Origin: Bacteroidales bacterium
Lineage (GTDB): Bacteria > Bacteroidota > Bacteroidia > Bacteroidales > Porphyromonadaceae
DNA length: 64,000 nucleotides
NCBI GenBank assembly: GCA_004555765.1
Contig: SFHG01000003.1
Span: 1 to 64,000, forward strand
Direction: 5' to 3'
In this document: positions 27,751 through 36,177 of the stretch, in pieces
Layout of the letters: every line of letters starts with the position of its first letter
Position numbering within the stretch: position 1 is the first letter of the stretch
Program-made: the position numbers and the translations under genes
Notes under the pieces: model-generated
What the model saw: the letters and a program-made list of their open reading frames with translations, nothing else
Told to the model about the DNA's origin: nothing
Databases searched by the model: none

Positions 27751-28200
27751 ATGAAAGCAGTCATCCAAAGAGTAAGCTCGGCCTCCGTCACGGTAGCGGG
27801 AAAAGAAGTCTCCCGCATAGCTTCCGGCTTGATGGTACTCCTCGGCGTCCAAAAAGGCGATACCGGGGAGGACCTCGACTATATGCTCAAAAAAATACCC
27901 CGCCTGAGGATCTTTCCGGACTCGGACGGAGTGATGAACCTCGACCTCCTCACGACAGGAGGCGAAATCCTCCTCGTCTCGCAATTCACCCTCCTTGCGT
28001 CGACGCGCAAAGGCAACAGACCCTCCTATATCGAGGCAGAAGAGCCGGAGCGCGCAAAGGCGGTCTACAAAGAAGCGGCAGAGAGACTGGAAGAGATTTT
28101 GGGCAAACCTGTACAAAGAGGTATCTTTGGGGCGGATATGCAAGTGTCCCTCGTCAACGAGGGTCCCACGACCATCCTTATAGACTCTAAAGCAAGATGA
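27751..28200 (+). CDS. dtd: D-aminoacyl-tRNA deacylase
   Basis: This 149-residue homodimeric proofreading enzyme removes D-amino acids (and glycine from tRNA-Ala) from mischarged tRNAs. MKAVIQRVSSASVTV is the typical N-terminus. The two active-site motifs LVSQFTLLAS (SQFTL) and NEGPTTILI (NxGPxT) are present. Length is exactly that of the family. The next gene starts 4 bases before its stop, so translation is coupled. Confidence 0.96.
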   Translation: MKAVIQRVSSASVTVAGKEVSRIASGLMVLLGVQKGDTGEDLDYMLKKIPRLRIFPDSDGVMNLDLLTTGGEILLVSQFTLLASTRKGNRPSYIEAEEPERAKAVYKEAAERLEEILGKPVQRGIFGADMQVSLVNEGPTTILIDSKAR

Positions 28201-28532
28201 CGATACAGGAACTTCAGAAGACGGTAGACGAGTGGATCAAAACCTACGGCATCCGCTACTTCTCCCCACTCACCAATCTCGCACAGCTCACGGAGGAAGT
28301 AGGAGAAGCGGCCCGTATCCTCTCCAGACGCTACGGGGAGCAATCCGCCAAGCCTGCCGAAGACCTTTCGGACGAAAAACTGGGTGACGAGCTCGCGGAC
28401 GTTCTGTGGGTCGTCACCTGCCTTGCCAATCAGACGGGCATAGACTTGACGAGAGCCGTGGAACAAAATATCAGGAAGAAAACGGCTCGAGATAAAGAGC
28501 GACATAAAAATAACCCCAAATTACAAGCATAA
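28197..28532 (+). CDS. MazG-like nucleotide pyrophosphohydrolase
   Basis: This 111-residue all-alpha NTP pyrophosphohydrolase is of the short single-domain MazG type and is probably a house-cleaning enzyme that hydrolyses NTPs or dNTPs. The metal-binding ExxE...ExxD pattern is visible in LTEEVGEAARI and DELADVLWVVTCLAN. The protein has one MazG domain, unlike the double-domain E. coli MazG. It overlaps dtd by 4 bases and is followed 10 bases later by deoC, so it is in the same operon. The substrate cannot be told from sequence. Confidence 0.88.
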   Translation: MTIQELQKTVDEWIKTYGIRYFSPLTNLAQLTEEVGEAARILSRRYGEQSAKPAEDLSDEKLGDELADVLWVVTCLANQTGIDLTRAVEQNIRKKTARDKERHKNNPKLQA

Positions 28533-28542
28533 AAATCGACTT

Positions 28543-29430
28543 ATGGAAGAAGAATACGGCAACCAGATGAACAGCCAATTTCAGGACGCATTCAACGCCT
28601 TCGAAAAGGCTCCTTCTGCGGCGGAAATAGCCTCCATTATCAATAAGGCCAAGGCCAACCACCACGAAGCCCTCTCCACGAAGGCGACGGCAAACTTGGC
28701 TCACAGCTGTATGGACCTCACCCTACTCACCAGCCTCGACAGCACGGAAGATATCTACAGGCTCGTACAGGGTGTGAACGAAGTGGACGACAACCACCCC
28801 GACATCCTACCCGTGGCCTCCATCTGCGTCTATCCCAATTACGCCAAAGTCGTCAAAGAGAATCTCACAGCGGAGGGGGTCAAAGTGACCGCAGTGGCAG
28901 GCGGCTTCCCATCCGCTCAAACATTCCCGGAAGTCAAGATGGCAGAAATCGGTCTTGCGGTCGCCGACGGTGCGGACGAAATCGACGTCGTACTCCCTCT
29001 CGGAGACTTTATGATGGGGAACTACCTCGAAGTCGTGGACCAACTCAAAGAGATGAAAGAGGCGTGCAGAGAAGCCACCCTCAAAGTCATCCTCGAGACT
29101 TCGGCTCTGAAGACGCCCGAAAACATCCAACGTGCCTCCATCCTCGCCCTCTTCTCGGGTGCCGACTTCATCAAGACCTCCACCGGAAAAGATTACCCCG
29201 GAGCGTCTACCGAAGCAGGCGTCGTGATGGCTCTTGTCCTCAAACAGTACTACAAACTCTACGGTGTAAAGCGCGGTCTCAAAATCGCAGGCGGCGTACG
29301 CAACTTCGAGCAAGCGGTTGATTACCTCTCCATAGTCAAAGAAATACTGGGCGACGAGTGGCTCACGCCGAAACTCTTCCGCTTCGGTGCCACCTCATTG
29401 GAGAAAGACCTCTTCAAGATTTTGATGTAA
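28543..29430 (+). CDS. deoC: Deoxyribose-phosphate aldolase
   Basis: This 295-residue class I aldolase cleaves 2-deoxyribose 5-phosphate to acetaldehyde and glyceraldehyde 3-phosphate in deoxynucleoside salvage. The Schiff-base lysine is Lys211 in ADFIKTSTGKDYPGAS. IDVVLPLGDFMMGNY and KIAGGVRNFEQAV supply the other conserved parts. The N-terminal extension of about 40 residues is usual for Bacteroidota members. It closes the uvrC-dtd-mazG-deoC run. Confidence 0.95.
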   Translation: MEEEYGNQMNSQFQDAFNAFEKAPSAAEIASIINKAKANHHEALSTKATANLAHSCMDLTLLTSLDSTEDIYRLVQGVNEVDDNHPDILPVASICVYPNYAKVVKENLTAEGVKVTAVAGGFPSAQTFPEVKMAEIGLAVADGADEIDVVLPLGDFMMGNYLEVVDQLKEMKEACREATLKVILETSALKTPENIQRASILALFSGADFIKTSTGKDYPGASTEAGVVMALVLKQYYKLYGVKRGLKIAGGVRNFEQAVDYLSIVKEILGDEWLTPKLFRFGATSLEKDLFKILM

Positions 29431-29469
29431 AACGGGAAGTCAACGTTGCCTTAGGACAGCGGAAAAATT

Positions 29470-29552
29470 TTGGTCCGTATCCGGGGGGAGCCGCGTACAG
29501 GTCAAAAATTTCTCTCCGGTCTGTACCAAAATAATTTTTTGGTCTGTATCCC
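29470..29552. repeat. Intergenic repeat module 7 (upstream of aroA)
   Basis: Words TGGTCCGTATCC, GCGTACAGGTC, CCGGTCTGTACC and TGGTCTGTATCC follow in 82 bases, mostly in the reverse (GGTCTGTAC) orientation. The module lies 45 bases before the second parS. The aroA frame stays open through it by chance. Confidence 0.7.
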
Positions 29553-29596
29553 GCCGAGTGCCAAGTACGACCGGACGTTCATCGAAAACCGAAACT

Positions 29597-29612
29597 TGTT
29601 TCACGTGAAACA
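29597..29612. other. parS site, copy 2, overlapping the probable aroA start
   Basis: This is a second perfect TGTTTCACGTGAAACA, 3.94 kb from the first. The GTG at 29605-29607, the best in-frame aroA start, lies inside it. ParB loading here could influence aroA expression, which is inference. Confidence 0.92.
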
Positions 29613-30906
29613 CTGCACCCTTCAAATCCCCAAGTGGAATAAAGAATTGCACTCGAAAGAAGGCTACAATGTCCCGGCGAGCAAATCGATACTCGCCCGG
29701 GATATTGTGCTTCTTCATCGCGGAGGAATGGGCGTGGATGAGATTCGGGACTTACTAAATTCTCGTCTTGTTCCGTCGGATTTCTCGGGAGACGTAGAGA
29801 CGCTTCTTTCGGCGCTCGGAGACCCGTGGGCACATGACTGTGGGGCGAGCGGGACGGCACTACGGTTTCTCACCGCATATTTTGCAAGACAGGAGGGAAG
29901 ACACTTGATAAAAGGGGGCACACGTCTCAGCGAGCGTCCAATGAGGGGCTTGATAGAAGTATTGGAAGCGTCCGGTGTGGAGTTCGATTTTTGGGGATCG
30001 GAATACGCAGTGCCGTTTGTCCTGACCAACCGCATCGGCGCCCCCGAGTACCCGCCGGTAATCGACGCGCGTGATTTTCCTTCGAGTCAATATGTCTCCG
30101 CCCTGCTCCTCTCGGGCTGTACGTCGCAAATCGTCTTGGGTGGAAATTTTCAGTCCAAGGGGTACCTCGACCTCACCATTAGGGAGATGGAGCGGTTTGG
30201 CATCCCGGTCAAGGTCTCGGGGCACACGGTTCAAATCTCGAACCCTGTTGCTACCCCGAAGGTCGACGCGTTCGACCTCAGGGGCATCGGGGACTGGAGC
30301 AGTGCGTGGTTTCTCATCGAGCACCTGCTCCTACAGCCCGCACTCGAAGGAATAAGCGTGTACGGTCTAAGGGCAAACTCCGGTCAGCCCGACGAAGTGT
30401 TCTTTCACAGGCTCGAAAGTCGCTTCGGACTGACTGTGGAAGAACGTCCGAATGGGCTCTATTTCCGGAAAAACAAGACAGAAGAGCTCTCCCGAGAGAC
30501 CATCACAGTCGACATCTCACAGGCTCCGGATGCTTTTATCGCCCTCTCCTGCATCTCCTCCGGTCTCGGCATACCCCTCCGATGCACCGGCACAGCCAAC
30601 CTCAGGGGTAAAGAGTCAGATCGAATCTCGGTCTGTGCAAAAAATATTTTTCGGCTTGACCTCGGCGGAATCGAGATACAGACCGGCGAAGACAGCTTGG
30701 TACTAACCCCCCGGCAATCACACACAGACAGAGTCGAAATCGACGGCTCCGGTGACCACCGCGTCGTGATGGGCTTCAGTGTCCTCGCCGCGTCACCCTG
30801 CTTCCCCGGCTCGGTCGTCGTAACGGATGCCGAAGCTGTGGGCAAAAGTTACCCCGGATTCTGGGCCGAACTCTTTCCGAACACCGAACTACGAACTCAC
30901 CCCTAA
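29605..30906 (+). CDS. aroA: 3-phosphoshikimate 1-carboxyvinyltransferase (EPSP synthase)
   Basis: This is about 433 residues from GTG 29605 and catalyses the sixth step of the shikimate pathway. VPASKSILARDIVL is the N-terminal PEP/S3P loop. GASGTALRFLTAYFA stands for the usual GNAGTAMR, and TRLSERPMRGL, GDWSSAWFLIEHLLL and ESDRI follow. DGSGDHRVVMGFSVLA is the C-terminal signature. No ATG lies near the conserved start. GTG 29605 or TTG 29596 are the best candidates and both use parS bases. The frame is open from 29470, but that part is repeat DNA. The protein diverges from typical bacterial AroA at several loop positions but keeps the key residues. Confidence 0.85.
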   Translation: MKHCTLQIPKWNKELHSKEGYNVPASKSILARDIVLLHRGGMGVDEIRDLLNSRLVPSDFSGDVETLLSALGDPWAHDCGASGTALRFLTAYFARQEGRHLIKGGTRLSERPMRGLIEVLEASGVEFDFWGSEYAVPFVLTNRIGAPEYPPVIDARDFPSSQYVSALLLSGCTSQIVLGGNFQSKGYLDLTIREMERFGIPVKVSGHTVQISNPVATPKVDAFDLRGIGDWSSAWFLIEHLLLQPALEGISVYGLRANSGQPDEVFFHRLESRFGLTVEERPNGLYFRKNKTEELSRETITVDISQAPDAFIALSCISSGLGIPLRCTGTANLRGKESDRISVCAKNIFRLDLGGIEIQTGEDSLVLTPRQSHTDRVEIDGSGDHRVVMGFSVLAASPCFPGSVVVTDAEAVGKSYPGFWAELFPNTELRTHP

Positions 30907-30909
30907 CCC

Positions 30910-32835
30910 ATGCACAAGACTTCGTTACGCATACTCCTTGTCCTTTTTACTCTGCTCTTGGGACTGCTTTTCGGCTGCGCCAACCGTGTCGCGCCGGACG
31001 GAGGTCCATTTGACGATACGCCCCCGAGACTTGTGTCGATGAAACCGGCGGTCGGCAGTCTGGGTGTCAAAGAGCGGCGGTTCACGCTCACGTTCGACGA
31101 ATACGTGACGCTCAAGGATATGAATAACAAAGTCATCATATCCCCGCCCCAGCTCACCCGACCCACCATCCTCTCCATAGGTAAGCGCGTCGTCGTCGAG
31201 CTGCAGGACACGCTCATACCAAATACTACATACACCATCGACTTCACGGACGCTATCGCGGACAATAACGAGTCGAACCCCCTCGAAAATTTCTCCGTAG
31301 CCTTTTCGACGGGAGACAAGATAGACACGATGGAAATCGCAGGCACCGTGCTTAACGCCCGTAACCTTGAGCCGATGAACGGCATCATCGTAGGGATTCA
31401 CCCCGGAGATTCGTCACTGACGGCTTTCACAGACACCACACTTATGCGTGCCTCACGGACGAGCGACCTGGCGCAGTTCGTGATCCGCAACATCGCCCAA
31501 GGGAGCTACCGGGTCTTCGCACTCAAGGAGGCGGACAATAACTACCGGTACGATTTCGGCACCGAAGGTATCGCTTTCCTTGACAGCGCAGTCACTACTT
31601 CATCCGTCCCTGCCACAAGGAACGATACCCTCCGCATAGACAGCCTCACGATAGACACCATCAAGGTCGTAAAGTACACCAGGTATCTGCCGGACGACCT
31701 CGTATTGCTGTATTCGGAACCGTACTCCTCCAAGCGTTTCATCTCCAAGAGAGAGAGACCGGAGAAGGGAATACTGAGGTTTACGTTTAATGCCCTGCCC
31801 GACTCCGGCTTTGCCATCGCCCCCATCGACTCACTCCCCAAGCCCGGTGGTAAGTGGTTTGTCTCAGATGCCGACCGCGAGAGGGGGATCCTACAGCTCT
31901 TCCTTACGGACACCGTGGCAGAGCGACACACGCGCTTTGCCGTCACCTACCCCACGACCGACTCCCTCGACCTTCCCATCCAAAAGACGGACACCGTTAC
32001 TCTCCGAATACCGAAAGCCAAACGCACCAAGGAAGAAATGGAAGCCGACACCACCGCCCAAGGCAAGCCCAAGAGCCCGCTTACACTAACCTTTGAGCAC
32101 AAAGGGACAGGCGGCATCCACGACTCCATCCTCTTCAAGACGTCCCTCCCCGTCGACACTTCGGCACTGAGGGGCATCCGCCTCTACAATGCCAACGACA
32201 GCATCCTCAAGGATATGCCGTGGAGGGAGATACGCCTCCTGCCGGGACGGAGTACGGCGGGCATTCTCGTCGCCGACCTCAAGTACGGCACGCAGTACGA
32301 GATACAGGTCGACTCGGTACTCTTTAGGGACGTGTATGGACACACTTTGGATCAAACGGTCGTCGATGCCTTCAAGACGGAGGGAAAAGACCAGTTCTCC
32401 ACGCTCGAAGTGCAGGTGTATGGAACCGAAGGTCCCTTCATAGGAGAGCTTCTCGACACCTCGGACAAAATCGTCACCACCGTGTACAGCGACACCACAC
32501 TCCTCCGCTTCAATGACCTGAAGCCACAGAAGTACGGGTTTAGGCTCGTGGTGGACCGAAACGGCAACCGCCGGTGGGATCCCGCGGACTTCAAGACGGG
32601 ACGACAGCCCGAGCGTGTATTCTATGCGCCCAAGACGTTTGAGCTGATGAAGAACTGGGACATCAAGGAGAATTTTTATCCTCTCTCCACGCCCATCCTC
32701 AGACAGAAGCCCAAGGAACTGATCCAAAACAAGCCCAAGGAGAAAAAGAAGGAAGACCGCAACAAGCAGCGCGAACGTGAGCGCCGCGATCAGGCCAACC
32801 GCGAAGCCTCCGTCTCTTCGCCCGTCCGCTTCTGA
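30910..32835 (+). CDS. Large Ig-like domain lipoprotein
   Basis: This 641-residue lipoprotein has a signal peptide MHKTSLRILLVLFTLLLGLLFGC with lipobox LLFGC. An SbsA-type Ig-like domain follows (PPRLVSMKPAVGSLGVKERRFTLTFDEYV, residues about 38-140). A middle beta-rich region and a Lys/Arg/Glu-rich C-terminal tail of about 40 residues (KPKEKKKEDRNKQRERERR) complete it. Proteins of this layout are widespread in Bacteroidota and of unknown role, probably at the periplasmic face of a membrane. The gene starts 3 bases after the aroA stop codon. Confidence 0.82.
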   Translation: MHKTSLRILLVLFTLLLGLLFGCANRVAPDGGPFDDTPPRLVSMKPAVGSLGVKERRFTLTFDEYVTLKDMNNKVIISPPQLTRPTILSIGKRVVVELQDTLIPNTTYTIDFTDAIADNNESNPLENFSVAFSTGDKIDTMEIAGTVLNARNLEPMNGIIVGIHPGDSSLTAFTDTTLMRASRTSDLAQFVIRNIAQGSYRVFALKEADNNYRYDFGTEGIAFLDSAVTTSSVPATRNDTLRIDSLTIDTIKVVKYTRYLPDDLVLLYSEPYSSKRFISKRERPEKGILRFTFNALPDSGFAIAPIDSLPKPGGKWFVSDADRERGILQLFLTDTVAERHTRFAVTYPTTDSLDLPIQKTDTVTLRIPKAKRTKEEMEADTTAQGKPKSPLTLTFEHKGTGGIHDSILFKTSLPVDTSALRGIRLYNANDSILKDMPWREIRLLPGRSTAGILVADLKYGTQYEIQVDSVLFRDVYGHTLDQTVVDAFKTEGKDQFSTLEVQVYGTEGPFIGELLDTSDKIVTTVYSDTTLLRFNDLKPQKYGFRLVVDRNGNRRWDPADFKTGRQPERVFYAPKTFELMKNWDIKENFYPLSTPILRQKPKELIQNKPKEKKKEDRNKQRERERRDQANREASVSSPVRF

Positions 32836-32863
32836 CCTTGCTCCGGGATGAAGACCGGCACAA

Positions 32864-32950
32864 AGGAGATACAGGCCAAAAAACTTTTTTCGGTCTGAGC
32901 GAAATTATTCTTAGGCACGTACCGAGACTGCGGCGAGATACGTACCAAGA
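32864..32950. repeat. Intergenic repeat module 8 (before pheS)
   Basis: The words are GGAGATACAGGCC, TTCGGTCTGAG, GGCACGTACCGAG and GCGAGATACGTACC. GGCCAAAAAA and TTTTTTCGGTCTG form a short hairpin. It lies in the 309-base gap before pheS, which otherwise holds the pheS promoter and no gene. Confidence 0.65.
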
Positions 32951-32977
32951 TTTTTGGGGCATCTCAGGGTGCATTGG

Positions 32978-33009
32978 TTTGCAGATTTGGGGAATTTGGT
33001 GTAATTTCG
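32978..33009 (+). promoter_or_regulatory. Promoter of pheS
   Basis: TTTG at 32978-32981, 20 bases, then TAATTTCG at 33002-33009 (one mismatch to TAnnTTTG). This gives a leader of about 130 bases before pheS. I saw no Phe-rich leader peptide in it. Confidence 0.55.
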
Positions 33010-33143
33010 CGAAATAGGGGAGATTATCGGTAAAAATGTAAAAACAAGATTTTCCGGCAAAAAGAAATTTACTTCTCCCGCACGGGCAGTCGTCAAACGG
33101 TCAAAGCCCAAGGGGGAAGGAATCAAAGTCACAGGATAGCACA

Positions 33144-34178
33144 ATGATAAGAGAACAAATCGAAGCGCTCAAGGCGGAAATTTCCGCCCTCAGTCAGCCC
33201 GCGACGGCAGAAGAGTACGAAGCACTCCGCCTGAAATATACCAGCAAAAAAGGCGCCCTTAACGAAGTTATCAAAGCCTTCAAAGAGGTACCGGCAGGGG
33301 ACAAACGCGAAGTCGGCATGCTCGTCAATGACCTCAAAAAAGCGGTCGAAGAAAAGATGGATGGCTTCAAGTCCACCTTAGAGAGCTCCGCGCACTCTTC
33401 CAAGCTCGACAGTCTCGATCTCACCCGCACGCCGGAGCCTTTGCCACTCGGCACCCGTCACCCGCTCAATATCGTGCGCGACCAAGTCATCGACATCTTT
33501 GCGCGCCTCGGCTTCTCCGTGGCGGAAGGACCGGAGATAGAGGACGACTGGCACGTCTTTGAGGCACTGAACTTCGCACCCGACCACCCCGCCCGCGATA
33601 TGCAGGATACGTTTTACGTGGGACACAAGCCCGACATCCTGCTCCGCACCCATACCTCGTCGGTGCAGGCACGCGTCATGGAGCAAAACCCCAATCCCCC
33701 CATCCGTATCATCTGCCCCGGACGCGTCTACCGCAACGAAGCCATAAGCGCCCGCGCGCACTGCTTCTTCCACCAAGTGGAGGCGCTATACGTCGACGAA
33801 CACGTGACGTTCCAAGACCTCAGACAGACGCTCCTCTACTTCGCACAGGAGATGTTCGGCAAGGACACGAAGATCCGGCTCAGACCCTCGTACTTTCCCT
33901 TCACAGAGCCCTCTGCCGAGATGGACATCACCTGCAACATCTGCGGAGGCGAAGGGTGTGCCTTCTGTAAGCATACCGGCTGGGTGGAGATACTCGGCTG
34001 CGGTATGGTCGACCCCAATGTCCTCGAAGCTTGCGGCATAGACAGCAAGAAGTACAGCGGCTTCGCCATCGGTATGGGTATAGAGCGTATCACGAACCTC
34101 AAGTATCGGGTCGACGACCTCCGCCTCTTCTCGGAGAACGACCTCCGTTTCTTGAGTCAGTTTGCCGCCGCAAGATGA
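33144..34178 (+). CDS. pheS: Phenylalanyl-tRNA synthetase alpha subunit
   Basis: This is the 344-residue class II synthetase catalytic subunit, which charges tRNA-Phe as an alpha2beta2 enzyme. An N-terminal coiled coil (about 1-85) binds tRNA. Motif 1 surrounds HPLNIVRDQVIDIFARLGF and motif 2 lies in RIICPGRVYRNEAISARAHCFFHQVEAL. Motif 3 is FAIGMGIERITNLKYRVDDLRLF at the C-terminus. Length is standard. pheT is not adjacent. nth overlaps the stop by 4 bases. Confidence 0.97.
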   Translation: MIREQIEALKAEISALSQPATAEEYEALRLKYTSKKGALNEVIKAFKEVPAGDKREVGMLVNDLKKAVEEKMDGFKSTLESSAHSSKLDSLDLTRTPEPLPLGTRHPLNIVRDQVIDIFARLGFSVAEGPEIEDDWHVFEALNFAPDHPARDMQDTFYVGHKPDILLRTHTSSVQARVMEQNPNPPIRIICPGRVYRNEAISARAHCFFHQVEALYVDEHVTFQDLRQTLLYFAQEMFGKDTKIRLRPSYFPFTEPSAEMDITCNICGGEGCAFCKHTGWVEILGCGMVDPNVLEACGIDSKKYSGFAIGMGIERITNLKYRVDDLRLFSENDLRFLSQFAAAR

Positions 34179-34885
34179 CCGGAAAAGAGCGGGCTTATAG
34201 GGCGTTTGAGTGGTTTCGCAGGGAGCGACCGGTAGTGGAGACAGAACTTCACTACCGCACACCCTTCGAACTCGTCGTCGCCGTGGTTCTCTCAGCCCAG
34301 TGTACCGACGTGAGGGTGAATATGATCACACCCGGACTCTTCAAGAGCTATCCCACGGCCGCTTTTATGAAAAATGCCCGTGAGGAGGATCTTTTTGACC
34401 TCATCCGCTCCGTCACCTACCCCAATAGCAAAGCCAAGCACCTCATAGCCCTCTCCAAAATGATTGACGAAGAGTACGGCGGAAAGGTGCCCGAGACATT
34501 CGGGGAACTGATACGGCTACCGGGGGTCGGCAGGAAGACCGCCAATGTCCTCCTCAGCATACTCTTCAAAGAGCCTACCATCGCCGTGGACACCCACGTC
34601 TACCGGGTCTCCAGGCGGATCGGTCTCGTACCTCTCTCCGCCAATACGCCCGCCAAAGTGGAGCAAAAGCTCCTCACCGTGGTACCCGGGGAGTACTTGG
34701 ACAACGCCCACCATTGGCTTCTCCTACACGGGCGGTACACCTGCACGGCACGCAAGCCCGCGTGCGAGACCTGCGGTCTCGCGGATATCTGCCGTTTTTA
34801 CGCAAAGACAGCGCTCGACGAGGGTTCCTCTTCCAAGACTGCTCCGAGGACGCCGTCGACATCAAAATCCGGGTCCACTCTATAA
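34175..34885 (+). CDS. nth: Endonuclease III
   Basis: This 236-residue base-excision glycosylase/AP lyase repairs oxidised pyrimidines. The HhH motif LPGVGRKTANVLLS holds the catalytic Lys121, and VDTHVYRVSRRIGL holds Asp139. The 18-residue spacing matches that in E. coli Nth. The [4Fe-4S] cluster ligands are present as C-x6-C-x2-C-x5-C (CTARKPACETCGLADIC). The C-terminal 25 residues are extra and Ser/Thr-rich. The ATG at 34175 overlaps the pheS stop. The frame open from 34031 lies within pheS. Confidence 0.96.
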   Translation: MTGKERAYRAFEWFRRERPVVETELHYRTPFELVVAVVLSAQCTDVRVNMITPGLFKSYPTAAFMKNAREEDLFDLIRSVTYPNSKAKHLIALSKMIDEEYGGKVPETFGELIRLPGVGRKTANVLLSILFKEPTIAVDTHVYRVSRRIGLVPLSANTPAKVEQKLLTVVPGEYLDNAHHWLLLHGRYTCTARKPACETCGLADICRFYAKTALDEGSSSKTAPRTPSTSKSGSTL

Positions 34886-34930
34886 ATTCCTAACCCCGAA
34901 CTCCGAACTCCGAAATAATCATTTACAACC

Positions 34931-35596
34931 ATGACCGACCGAAGATACACCATCCCGTACATCCCTGTGCTTGATGCACTTGATCTCTCTTCCAACGAAA
35001 TAATTATGGAAGACCGGGCACTGAGGCTCCCTGTAATGACAACCAATTGGCCGGACGAATACCCCTATACGCCCATCACGTCGGTGGATCTCGCCTATGC
35101 GGATAACGGCTTCTACATCCGTTTCCGGTCGAGAGGCAAGGGTCTGAAAGCACAATTTTCAGAGGACGGAAGTCCGGTACACAAGGACAGTTGTGTGGAA
35201 GCATTTCTGAAGTTTCCGGATGCGGAACGGTATTTCAATCTCGAGTTCAACTGCATCGGCACGGCCGACTGCGGGTACCGTATCTCCCGGGAAGATAATC
35301 TGCCCTTCACGCACCAGCAGTACGCCCTCGTTGATCGCGTCACGAGCGAAAGGCAGGGGATGCTTTTCGATCGACCTCTGGGCATCCACGAGTTTGTCGT
35401 CTCGCTCAGAATCGACTATAAGCTCTTCGGGCTCTCTTCGAGGACCGGGCTCCCGGACTACGTCCTGGCGAATTTCTACAAATGCGGCGACGAGACCACG
35501 GTGCCACACTTCGCTTCGTGGATGCCCGTGGATGCGCCCCACCCCGACTTCCACAGACCTGAGAGCTTCCAGCCGCTGTACTTCGAGAAGCGGTAA
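34931..35596 (+). CDS. CBM9-like carbohydrate-binding-fold protein
   Basis: This 221-residue protein has no evident signal peptide and resembles the CBM9-like (carbohydrate-binding family 9-like) proteins of Bacteroidota. The typical segment runs from LAYADNGFYIRFRSRGKG through KDSCVEAFLKFPDAERYFNLEFNCIGT. It ends with PHFASWMPVDAPHPDFHRPESFQPLYFE, a common family ending. The fold is recognised but the ligand and role are not known. It stands alone between nth and RNase P RNA. Confidence 0.78.
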   Translation: MTDRRYTIPYIPVLDALDLSSNEIIMEDRALRLPVMTTNWPDEYPYTPITSVDLAYADNGFYIRFRSRGKGLKAQFSEDGSPVHKDSCVEAFLKFPDAERYFNLEFNCIGTADCGYRISREDNLPFTHQQYALVDRVTSERQGMLFDRPLGIHEFVVSLRIDYKLFGLSSRTGLPDYVLANFYKCGDETTVPHFASWMPVDAPHPDFHRPESFQPLYFEKR

Positions 35597-35604
35597 AACT
35601 TTTG

Positions 35605-35680
35605 CACAGACCGAGACGATTTCGAGATACGGACCGGTTTGCCCGCGGAGTACGGACCAAAATGATCTTCCCGGTCTATG
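35605..35680. repeat. Intergenic repeat module 9 (before rnpB)
   Basis: Words CACAGACCGAGA, GAGATACGGACCGG, GAGTACGGACCAAAA and CCCGGTCTATG lie in the gap before rnpB. They are imperfect relatives of the family core. Confidence 0.6.
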
Positions 35681-35694
35681 CAAGAAAAAAGCGT

Positions 35695-35702
35695 TACCTT
35701 TG
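35695..35702 (+). promoter_or_regulatory. Candidate -7 element of rnpB
   Basis: TACCTTTG fits TAnnTTTG and would start transcription about 20 bases before the RNA's P1 stem. The -33 region has no clear TTTG. Confidence 0.5.
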
Positions 35703-35729
35703 CTCAGCAAAATAGCACATACCATCAAA

Positions 35730-36104
35730 CGAAGAAGAGCAGAAGGGCTTGTCGCCGGCCTATAAGGCGGGAGGAAAGTCCGGGCCGCGCAGAGCGCCAT
35801 GCTTCCTAACGGGAAGTCGCCGCGAGACGATTAAAGCGTAACAGAAAATAACCGCCACCTGAGTGTGGTAAGGGTGAAAATGCGGGGTAAGAGCCCGCGC
35901 GCCCCTGTGGCGACACAGGGACGGTACGCCGCATGGGCGGAAAGGTCATGTACACCGGCTACAGTAGGGCGGCTCGTCCGATGCCGGGGGGTAGACCGAT
36001 AGAGCCGGAGAGTGATCTCCGGAGTAGATAAATGGCAAGCACCGCACAACTCCACTTGGGGGCGCGCGGGACAGAACCCGGCTTACACACTATGCTCCTC
36101 TTCG
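35730..36104 (+). ncRNA. rnpB: RNase P RNA (class A)
   Basis: This is the catalytic RNA that removes 5' leaders from pre-tRNAs. The diagnostic cores are present: GAGGAAAGTCCGGGC near 35771, ACAGAAAATAACCGCC with GGTAAGGGTGAAAATGCGG near 35840-35885, and CAGAACCCGGCTTACA near 36072-36087. The ends pair as P1 (CGAAGAAGAGCA at 35730-35741 with TGCTCCTCTTCG at 36093-36104, one mismatch). TTTTTT follows, which probably serves as the terminator. The exact 5' end is estimated from P1. Confidence 0.95.
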
Positions 36105-36177
36105 TTTTTTATGACACCAATAGAAGTCCGGACTCCTTTCTCCGCTCATCGTTAATCACCAAACTGCCCGCAGCAGA

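Noticed and set aside
29470..29604. N-terminal extension of AroA from ATG 29470
   Set aside because: The extension is encoded by a repeat module plus parS and has no similarity to AroA. The conserved fold starts after 29605.
33010..33143. Phe-codon attenuator before pheS by analogy with E. coli pheM
   Set aside because: The leader has no Phe-rich reading frame and no terminator hairpin with a T-run.
35730..36104. tmRNA or a protein gene instead of RNase P RNA
   Set aside because: The RNase P core motifs and the pairing of its ends are clear. No tag-peptide frame or tRNA-like acceptor is present, and the short frames there have no similarity to proteins.
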